Assembly (NCBI GenBank): GCA_934667475.1
Contig: CAKUMB010000005.1
Span: forward strand, 69,073-133,072
Direction of reading: 5' to 3'
DNA from: an uncultured Muribaculaceae bacterium
GTDB lineage: Bacteria; Bacteroidota; Bacteroidia; Bacteroidales; Muribaculaceae
DNA length: 64,000 nt
This document shows positions 57,711 to 64,000 of the stretch, piece after piece. The position numbers were made by a program, and so were the translations under genes. The notes below the pieces were generated by a model. It was not told where the DNA came from and did no database searches. It was given only the letters and a program-made list of their open reading frames with translations. Every line of letters begins with the position of its first letter. Position 1 is the stretch's first letter.

Positions 57711-59768
57711 ATGAAGAAATCAACTCTCAAAGTCATAAAGGACGACCCGTGGCTCGCGCCGTTTGAGCCCGCCATTGCGGGCCGCCATGCCGATGCGCTG
57801 CGCAAAATCGACGAACTCACCGGTGGCAAGATGAGCCTTGCCGACTGGACCAACGCCTACAACTATTATGGCCTGCACCGCACAGCCGACGGCGGATGGG
57901 TGATGCGCGAGTGGGCGCCCAATGCCACGCGCATTGTGCTGGTGGGCGACTTCAGCGACTGGAAGGAGTGTGTGCACTACGAGATGCACCGCCTGCCGGG
58001 CGCCGAGGGCAACTGGGAGCTGCGGCTGCCCGGACGCGCCATGCATCACGGACAACTGTTTAAGCTGCACGTCTACTGGGACGGCGGCATGGGCGAGCGC
58101 ATACCGGCCTATGCCACACGCGTGGTGCAAGACGAGAAGACGAGCATATTTTCGGCACAAGTGTGGAGCCCCGACGAGCCCTACCGCCCCAAGCACACTG
58201 GCTTTAAGCCCAACACGGCTCCGCTGCTCATATATGAATGCCACATAGGCATGGCTGAGGACAAGGAGGGTGTGGGCACCTACGACGAGTTTCGCACCCA
58301 GGTGCTGCCGCGCATCGCTGCCGACGGCTACAACGCCATCCAGATTATGGCCATTCAGGAGCATCCCTACTATGGCTCGTTTGGCTATCATGTGTCGAGC
58401 TTCTATGCCGCGTCGAGCCGCTTCGGCACGCCCGACGACCTGCGCCGCCTCATCGACGACGCCCATGGCCGCGGCATTGCCGTGATTATGGACATTGTGC
58501 ACTCGCATGCGGTGAAAAACGAGGTGGAGGGCCTTGGCCGCTTCGACGGCAGCTACAACCAATATTTCTACTGCGACGAGCGCCGCGAGCATCCCGCATG
58601 GGACTCTCTGTGCTTCGACTACGGCAAAAACGAGGTGATAAACTTCCTGCTTAGCAATTGCAAGTTCTGGCTCGAGGAGTATGGTTTCGACGGCTTCCGA
58701 TTCGACGGCGTCACCTCTATGCTCTATTACAACCATGGCCTCGGCCAGGCCTTCGGCAGCTATGACGACTACTACAACGGCGGCCAGGACACCAACGCCA
58801 TCACCTATCTGACTCTGGCCAATGTGCTGATTCACGAGGTGAACAAGCATGCCATCACCATAGCCGAGGAAATGAGCGGCATGCCCGGACTGGCGCGCAA
58901 GTTCAAGGACGGCGGCATAGGATTCGACTACCGCATGGCCATGGGCATCCCCGACTACTGGATAAAGACCATAAAGGAGCGCCGCGACGAGGACTGGAAG
59001 CCCACATCGATATTCTGGGAACTCACCAACCGCCGCACCGACGAGAAGACCATAAGCTATGCCGAGAGCCACGACCAAGCTCTTGTGGGCGACAAGACCA
59101 TAATTTTCCGCCTCATCGACAAGGACATGTACTGGCACATGATGGTGGGCGACAACAGCGGCACCGTGGACCGCGGCATGGCTCTGCACAAGATGATAAG
59201 GCTGGTGACGGCGGCCACCATCAATGGCGGCTACCTCAACTTCATGGGCAACGAGTGGGGCCACCCCGAGTGGATCGACTTTCCGCGCGAGGGCAATGGC
59301 TGGAGCTATAAGTATGCCCGCCGTCAGTGGAGCCTGGTCGACCGCGCCGACCTAAAGTATCAGTACCTGAATAATTGGGACAACGACATGATACACCTCA
59401 TTGGCTCGGTGCACAACTTCCAAAAGCTGCCCGTGCAAAAGTTGTGGGACAAGGACGACGACCAGGTGCTGGCCTTCAAGCGCGGGCGGCTGGTGTTCGT
59501 GTTCAATTTCAACCCCGTGAAGTCGTTTGACGACTACGGCCTGCTGGCCCCAGCCGGAGAATACGACGGCGTGGTCGACACCGACAACAGCCGTTATGGC
59601 GGCTATGGCAACATCGATGAGGCCGTGAAGCACTTCACGCAGCCCGATCCGCTCTACGACAGCGCCGGCCTTGGCTGGCTAAAACTGTACCTGCCCGCGC
59701 GCTCGGCCCAGGTGCTGCGCATGGCATCGCCCAAGCGCAGCCATTCGCCGCACAAGCGCCGCAAGTAG
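57711..59768 (+). CDS. glgB: 1,4-alpha-glucan branching enzyme, eukaryote-like type
   Basis: 685 residues from the ATG at 57711 (a TTG two codons earlier is in frame). CBM48 domain about 55-150 ('REWAPNATRIVLVGDFSDW'), GH13 catalytic domain from 'LLIYECHIGMAEDKEGVGTY', with nucleophile Asp in 'FDGFRFDGVTSMLYYNHG', acid Glu in 'ITIAEEMSGMPG', and 'YAESHDQALVGDKT'. These strings resemble human GBE1 more than E. coli GlgB. It adds 1,6 branches to glycogen. No other glycogen gene is adjacent. Confidence 0.95.
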   Translation: MKKSTLKVIKDDPWLAPFEPAIAGRHADALRKIDELTGGKMSLADWTNAYNYYGLHRTADGGWVMREWAPNATRIVLVGDFSDWKECVHYEMHRLPGAEGNWELRLPGRAMHHGQLFKLHVYWDGGMGERIPAYATRVVQDEKTSIFSAQVWSPDEPYRPKHTGFKPNTAPLLIYECHIGMAEDKEGVGTYDEFRTQVLPRIAADGYNAIQIMAIQEHPYYGSFGYHVSSFYAASSRFGTPDDLRRLIDDAHGRGIAVIMDIVHSHAVKNEVEGLGRFDGSYNQYFYCDERREHPAWDSLCFDYGKNEVINFLLSNCKFWLEEYGFDGFRFDGVTSMLYYNHGLGQAFGSYDDYYNGGQDTNAITYLTLANVLIHEVNKHAITIAEEMSGMPGLARKFKDGGIGFDYRMAMGIPDYWIKTIKERRDEDWKPTSIFWELTNRRTDEKTISYAESHDQALVGDKTIIFRLIDKDMYWHMMVGDNSGTVDRGMALHKMIRLVTAATINGGYLNFMGNEWGHPEWIDFPREGNGWSYKYARRQWSLVDRADLKYQYLNNWDNDMIHLIGSVHNFQKLPVQKLWDKDDDQVLAFKRGRLVFVFNFNPVKSFDDYGLLAPAGEYDGVVDTDNSRYGGYGNIDEAVKHFTQPDPLYDSAGLGWLKLYLPARSAQVLRMASPKRSHSPHKRRK

Positions 59769-59881
59769 TGTGTGCTGTGCATAACTGCTTGCTGGATGGA
59801 TGCTTACGTCTTATTTTGGTTAAAAAACATTAACCCCTGCATAATTCGTGCTTTTGTTTTGGCTGCGGCCGACACATGGCA

Positions 59882-59889
59882 TATATTTG
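59882..59889 (+). promoter_or_regulatory. Promoter of the candidate small RNA, -7 element
   Basis: TATATTTG with TTTGG about 20 bases upstream (59858-59862). Confidence 0.55.
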
Positions 59890-59895
59890 CATCGG

Positions 59896-59958
59896 TTTTT
59901 CATGGTATTAGATTTTAAGTTTTTTTGGACTGTTGTCGTGAGACAACGGTCCTTTTTT
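59896..59958 (+). ncRNA. Candidate small RNA of about 60 bases
   Basis: From the predicted start after the promoter at 59882, a T-rich stretch contains ATGGTATTAGATTTTAAG (59903-59920) and ends in a perfect hairpin (GGACTGTTGTC at 59927-59937, GACAACGGTCC at 59942-59952; one G-T pair) with six T residues. The whole unit is independent of glgB and stops 150 bases before secDF. I have a general impression that similar ATGGTATTAGATTT leaders occur elsewhere in Bacteroidales; this was not checked. It could also be an attenuated leader of secDF. Confidence 0.5.
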
Positions 59959-60041
59959 CAAGTGGCCGCCGCTAATCACATTCAGTTGGCTTTAAGCGCA
60001 AAAACGCATTGCAAATATTTTTCACCTTAAAGAAATTGTAG

Positions 60042-60069
60042 TATATTTGCAAACTGTAAATTATATTTG
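60042..60069 (+). promoter_or_regulatory. Tandem secDF promoters
   Basis: Two exact TATATTTG elements at 60042-60049 and 60062-60069, 20 bases apart, 59 and 39 bases before the start codon. Confidence 0.6.
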
Positions 60070-60107
60070 CGAGAAAACAAATAAAAATAATTAATAAACT
60101 CTAACAA

Positions 60108-63104
60108 ATGCAAACCAAAGGTTTTATCAGAGTCATCACCGTTCTGCTGATTCTAATATGTGCATTCTACCTCTCGTTCTCGTTTGTGACCTATCACTAC
60201 GACAGCATCGCAGAGCAGAAAGCCCTTGCCGCAGCCGGCATCAAGAGTGCCGACACATCCAACGACAAGTACAGAACCGCTTACAACGAGTACATTGACT
60301 CCATCGCTAAGCAAAAGGTGTACCTTGGATACACCTTCCAGGAAGTCCGCGAAAAGGAACTCGGCCTCGGCCTTGACCTGAAGGGCGGTATGAACGTAAC
60401 TCTTCAGATTTCGGTCCCCGACATCTTGCGCGCTCTCTCCAACGAGAACCCCGACAAGAAGTTTAACCAGGCAATCGCCAACGTTGAGCACAACCGCAGC
60501 GCTCAAGACGACTTTGTGGCTTCGTTCTGCGCCGAATACAAGAAGCTGGCTCCCGAAGGCAGCCTCGCCCAGATATTCCGCAATGTGGAGCAAGTGAAGG
60601 CAAAGCCGGGTGCAAGCGATGCCGAGGTTGAAAAGATACTTTCTAAAGAGGTCGACGACATGGTGGAGAACTCCTACAAGGTGCTCCGCACCCGTATCGA
60701 CCGCTTTGGCGTGGTGGCGCCCAACATTCAAAAGCTGCAGAGCACAGGCCGCATTCTGCTTGAGCTCCCGGGCATCAAGGAGCCGCAGCGTGTGCGCAAA
60801 CTCCTTCAGGGTACAGCCAATCTGGAATTCTACCAGACTTATAAGCTGAGCGACATCACAGCCGACATCAACAACCTGAGCGTGGCCACCGCCAATGGCG
60901 TGACTGCAGCGCCCGCAGCCGAGGCCGACAGTGCCAAGGCCACTGCCGAGGCTAAGCCCGACAGCGCCAAGAAGGCCGCCGCACAGCCCGCCAAGGCAGC
61001 CAAGAAGGGTCAGCGCACTCTGGCCGACCTGCTTAACGTGGCCAGCGGCCAGCTCAACCCGTCGTCGCCCGTTGTGGGCATCGTCGACGTGAAGGACACC
61101 GCCGCTGTCAACACCATTATCCACTCAGCCGTGGCCCAGCAGTATCTGCCCACCGACCTGAAGCTGTGCTGGACTGTGAAGGCATTTGACGAGGGCGGAC
61201 GCATGTTCCAACTCGTGGCACTGCGCACAGTGCAGGGCAAGCCGGTGCTCACCGGTGATGTGGTGACCGACGCCACCAGCGAGTTCGACAACCTGCAGGG
61301 TCAGGTGGTGTCGATGACAATGAATGAGGAAGGCGCACGCCAGTGGTCGCGCATCACAGGCCAGAACATTGGCCGCGCAATCGCCATCGTGCTCGACGAC
61401 CAAGTATATTCGTTCCCCAATGTGAACGCCCAAATCGACGGCGGCCGCTCGCAGATTACCGGCAACTTCACTCCCGAAGAGGCCAACGACCTTGCCAACG
61501 TGCTTGAGTCGGGTAAGATGGTGGCACGCGTCAACATCGCCAGCGAGAGCGTGATTGGCCCGTCGCTGGGTCAGGAGGCCATCAACAAGGGCCTTGTGTC
61601 GTTTGCAGTGGCACTGGTGCTGCTGGTGCTCTTCATCCTGGGCGTGTATGGCGTCAAGGCTGGTAGCATAGCAGTGCTTGGCCTCATCCTCAACCTCTTC
61701 TTCACATTTGGTATTCTGGCTTCGTTCCAGTCGGTGCTCACACTGCCTGGCATCGCAGGTATCGTGCTTGCGCTTGGTATGGCCGTTGATGCCAACGTGC
61801 TCATATTCGAGCGCTGCAAAGAGGAGCTGCGCCAGGGCAAGGGCATGAAGCAGGCTGTGGCCGACGGCTACAGCAACGCCTTCTCGGCAATCTTCGACTC
61901 CAACCTCACTTCGGTGCTCACCGCCATCATTCTGGCATACCTCGGCACCGGCCCGATTCGTGGCTTCGCCATCACCACCCTCATCGGTATCTGCTGCTCG
62001 TTCTTCACAGCAGTGTTTGCCACACGCCTTGTGCTTGAGCACTTCGTGAACAAGGGCTCGTTTGCCAACGTCACCTTCACCACTTCCATGAGCAAGAACC
62101 TCATGACCAACGTGAAGTTTGACTTCATGGGCAAGGCCAAGACCATCAGCTATGTGGTGGTTGCACTCATTGTGGTGATTGCGGCAATGTTTGTGATTCC
62201 GGGCCGTGGCCTCAGCCGTGGCATCGACTTCTCGGGTGGCCGCAACTATGTGATCCAATTCACTCACTCCGTGTCGACCGAGCAGCTCCAGAGCGAACTG
62301 CAGAAGCAGTTTGAGGGCGCCAACGTGTCGGTTATCACCATCGACAACGACACCAAGGTGCGCGTATCCACCAACTATATGATCGACAATGTTGACACTA
62401 AGGTTGACGTCGACGACATCATCATGCACAAGCTGTATGACGGTCTCAAGAGCGAAATCGGTAATATGAGTTACAACGACTTCAGCGTGTCAAATGAGAC
62501 AATCGGTGTGGTTTCGTCCGACCAGGTGGGCCCGAGCATTGCAAGCGACATGACCCGCGGTGCAATTCTGGCCGTGCTCTTCTCGCTCATTGCCATGGCA
62601 CTCTACATTCTGCTGCGTTTCCGCGACATCGCATTCTCTGTGGGTGCCCTTGCCGCTGTGGCATTCACCTCGTTCCTGGTGATTGGCTGCTACACGCTGC
62701 ACGGCCTGTTCCCCTTCTCGATGGAGATTGACCAGACGTTTATCGCCGCTATCCTCACCGTGATTGGTTATCAGGTTAACGACACCGTGGTGGTGTTCGA
62801 CCGTGTGCGTGAATACCGCAACCTCTACAACAAGCGCAAAGACGAGTACGAGACGTTCAACACTGCCCTGTGCAGCACCCTGTCGCGTACCACCATCACA
62901 TCGTTCACCACATTCCTGGTGCTGCTCGTCATCTACATCCTTGGTGGCGAAAGCATCCGCAGCTTCATCTTCGCTATGATGCTGGGTGTGGTGTTTGGTA
63001 CTCTTGCATCGCTCTTCGTGGCATCGCCTGTGGCCTACGCTATCTCTAAGCGCAGCGCCGGCAAGGCTGAGGCCAAGGCTGTGGCTGCCGGCAAAAAGAA
63101 ATAA
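60108..63104 (+). CDS. secDF: Protein translocase SecDF, fused
   Basis: 998 residues joining SecD (about 1-650) and SecF (about 660-998), the rule in Bacteroidota. SecD: first helix 10-30, 'LGLGLDLKGGMNVTLQI', large periplasmic P1 domain, then 'ESVIGPSLGQEAINKG' and five helices with 'LGMAVDANVLIFERCKEEL'. SecF: 'GIDFSGGRNYVIQF' and 'DTVVVFDRVREYR', 'LSRTTITSFTTFLVLLVIYILGG'. It uses the proton gradient to help pull exported proteins through SecYEG. An Ala/Lys-rich linker of about 45 residues (270-312) interrupts the P1 domain, an addition relative to short SecD. Ends with a lysine tail. Confidence 0.97.
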   Translation: MQTKGFIRVITVLLILICAFYLSFSFVTYHYDSIAEQKALAAAGIKSADTSNDKYRTAYNEYIDSIAKQKVYLGYTFQEVREKELGLGLDLKGGMNVTLQISVPDILRALSNENPDKKFNQAIANVEHNRSAQDDFVASFCAEYKKLAPEGSLAQIFRNVEQVKAKPGASDAEVEKILSKEVDDMVENSYKVLRTRIDRFGVVAPNIQKLQSTGRILLELPGIKEPQRVRKLLQGTANLEFYQTYKLSDITADINNLSVATANGVTAAPAAEADSAKATAEAKPDSAKKAAAQPAKAAKKGQRTLADLLNVASGQLNPSSPVVGIVDVKDTAAVNTIIHSAVAQQYLPTDLKLCWTVKAFDEGGRMFQLVALRTVQGKPVLTGDVVTDATSEFDNLQGQVVSMTMNEEGARQWSRITGQNIGRAIAIVLDDQVYSFPNVNAQIDGGRSQITGNFTPEEANDLANVLESGKMVARVNIASESVIGPSLGQEAINKGLVSFAVALVLLVLFILGVYGVKAGSIAVLGLILNLFFTFGILASFQSVLTLPGIAGIVLALGMAVDANVLIFERCKEELRQGKGMKQAVADGYSNAFSAIFDSNLTSVLTAIILAYLGTGPIRGFAITTLIGICCSFFTAVFATRLVLEHFVNKGSFANVTFTTSMSKNLMTNVKFDFMGKAKTISYVVVALIVVIAAMFVIPGRGLSRGIDFSGGRNYVIQFTHSVSTEQLQSELQKQFEGANVSVITIDNDTKVRVSTNYMIDNVDTKVDVDDIIMHKLYDGLKSEIGNMSYNDFSVSNETIGVVSSDQVGPSIASDMTRGAILAVLFSLIAMALYILLRFRDIAFSVGALAAVAFTSFLVIGCYTLHGLFPFSMEIDQTFIAAILTVIGYQVNDTVVVFDRVREYRNLYNKRKDEYETFNTALCSTLSRTTITSFTTFLVLLVIYILGGESIRSFIFAMMLGVVFGTLASLFVASPVAYAISKRSAGKAEAKAVAAGKKK

Positions 63105-63156
63105 TTGCCGTAGCCATCTGCAAAACGCAAGTAATAATAAAACATAAATATCCGTG

Positions 63157-63200
63157 GCGATGCCTGCTCACCTTGTATGTGAGCGGGCATCGCTTTTTTT
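63157..63200 (+). terminator. Terminator of secDF
   Basis: 15-base arms (63157-63171 and 63179-63193) with one G-T pair, followed by seven T residues. Confidence 0.92.
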
Positions 63201-63246
63201 GCTTGCGTGCGCTCAGAGGGGTGTTGCGCATAAGGCGCATTTGCAG

Positions 63247-63254
63247 TAATTTTG
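63247..63254 (+). promoter_or_regulatory. Nitroreductase promoter, -7 element
   Basis: TAATTTTG, 32 bases before the start codon at 63286. Confidence 0.55.
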
Positions 63255-63285
63255 CATAGGTGTAAAAACAAAAGGAACAGATATT

Positions 63286-63807
63286 ATGAACGAGATTATA
63301 GAAAACATGATTACGCGCCGCAGCATTCGCGGCTTTAAGCCCGACATGCCGCCGCAAGAGCTCGTCGACGAAATCATCAAGGCCGGCACTTATGCCCCAA
63401 CGGGGCATGGCAACCAGTCGCCAGTGATAGTGTGTGTCACCCGCAAGGATGTGCGCGACCGCCTCTCGGCCTTCAATGCCAAAATACTTGGCACCGGCAT
63501 CGATCCATTCTATGGCGGCCCTGTGGTGCTGATAGTGCTTGCCGACCGCAGCGCGCCCACACACGTCTACGATGGCTCGCTGGTGATGGGCAACATGCTC
63601 AACGCCGCCCATGCCGTGGGCCTCGGCGGCATTTGGATTCACCGTGCCAAGGAGGAGTTTGACTCGCCCGAGGGCAAAGCTCTGCTCAAGGAGTGGGGCA
63701 TCGAGGGCGACTATGAGGGCATAGGCCACTGCGTGGTGGGCTACCCGCTGCATGACGCTCCAAAGCCCGCCCCGCGCAAGCCCGGCTATGTGCACTATGT
63801 GAAGTAG
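63286..63807 (+). CDS. Nitroreductase family flavoprotein
   Basis: 173 residues, the common small nitroreductase length. FMN-binding residues in 'ITRRSIRGFKP' and 'AGTYAPTGHGNQSPVIVCV'; 'DGSLVMGNMLNAAHAVGLGGIWIHRAKEEF' is the central helix; 'GIGHCVVGYP' is near the end. These FMN enzymes reduce nitro groups, quinones or flavins with NAD(P)H; the natural substrate is unknown. Single gene. Confidence 0.92.
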   Translation: MNEIIENMITRRSIRGFKPDMPPQELVDEIIKAGTYAPTGHGNQSPVIVCVTRKDVRDRLSAFNAKILGTGIDPFYGGPVVLIVLADRSAPTHVYDGSLVMGNMLNAAHAVGLGGIWIHRAKEEFDSPEGKALLKEWGIEGDYEGIGHCVVGYPLHDAPKPAPRKPGYVHYVK

Positions 63808-63929
63808 TGGGCTGGCATGGCTAAATCAATGGCCGCTGAGTGGAGCGTTAGCATTCTGCATATTCACGCTCACGGCGCGGTTGGGATTGGTCGGGGCAAA
63901 ATGGTGCCACACGACAGAAAAAAGTGAAG

Positions 63930-64000
63930 TGACCCCAAAAAGTTGGACAGGTTATTAACTATTCGATTTGAGAAAGAGTTCGGTATTGCACCGGACTCTT
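63930..64000 (+). mobile_element. Left end of an IS3-family (IS150-like) insertion sequence, truncated by the window
   Basis: TGACCCCAAAAAGTTGGACA at 63930-63949 is the typical terminal repeat of IS150-group elements. A hairpin follows (AAGAGTTCGG at 63974-63983, CCGGACTCTT at 63991-64000), often found ahead of the transposase genes, where it blocks read-through from outside. The transposase itself would lie beyond the window. Confidence 0.75.

Larger units (their letters stand above)
59769..60107 (+). other. Intergenic region between glgB and secDF
   Basis: No protein gene is supported. It holds a self-contained promoter-plus-terminator unit (59882-59958) and two tandem -7 elements for secDF (60042 and 60062). 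Confidence 0.6.

Noticed and set aside
1..64000. CRISPR array, prophage or biosynthetic gene cluster
   Set aside because: No regularly spaced repeats, no phage structural or integrase genes, and no clustered biosynthetic genes were seen; the only mobile DNA is the IS3-type end at the right edge.

Overview
The window is a 64-kb piece of a Bacteroidales chromosome. The evidence is direct: nearly every promoter I can read is the Bacteroidota type (-7 element TAnnTTTG, with little else), Shine-Dalgarno sequences are mostly weak, SecD and SecF are one fused protein, and the cluster argR / GNAT / argG / argC / argD / proC is the one known from Bacteroides. High GC codon use, BspA-type leucine-rich repeats and tandem secreted hydrolases would fit a gut Muribaculaceae-like genome; that family assignment is inference. 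The window is gene-dense and mostly housekeeping, with no prophage, CRISPR array or large island. The only mobile DNA is the left end of an IS3/IS150-type element at the right edge.

Layout. 1-9.1 kb: end of an rRNA methyltransferase, gyrB (minus), two tandem histidine phosphatases, a 56-residue membrane protein, a LysR regulator, and a lemA/TPM/TPM operon (minus). 9.4-15.8 kb: a FadL-type porin, M6 metalloprotease 1, tRNA-Arg(CCT), a Nudix hydrolase, a sodium/alanine symporter. 16-26 kb: two GH25 lysozymes, a candidate small RNA, a GT2 glycosyltransferase, a sirtuin, the operon lrp-ruvB-flippase, and M6 metalloprotease 2. 25.9-31.7 kb: a 1-kb non-coding region with a candidate structured RNA and DnaA-box-like direct repeats, followed by parA-parB-DUF5683-MltD-type transglycosylase. 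31.8-39 kb: aroA, a small membrane protein, a very long PorW/SprE-like lipoprotein and PorX, the response regulator/PglZ protein of type IX secretion. 39-42.8 kb: divergent tdh and kbl (threonine to glycine plus acetyl-CoA) and mannose-6-phosphate isomerase. 42.9-51.1 kb: a Big_5 lipoprotein, then argR, a GNAT-ArgG fusion, argC, argD, proC and ssb. 51.2-64 kb: a TPR lipoprotein, a DUF4932 metallopeptidase, threonine aldolase, a secreted LRR protein, glycogen branching enzyme, a candidate small RNA, secDF, a nitroreductase and the IS3 end.

Connections. Three secreted proteins (both M6 proteases and the LRR protein) end in the same kind of short C-terminal domain, which resembles type IX secretion sorting domains, and the window also carries adjacent PorW-like and PorX genes. 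These may be two halves of one secretion pathway whose membrane core lies elsewhere. The arginine operon has an in-frame GNAT-ArgG fusion, an upstream micro-ORF with two arginine codons, and a nested hairpin between its first two genes. Several intergenic regions carry a promoter followed by a hairpin with no gene between them, and these are the best candidates for undescribed small RNAs.
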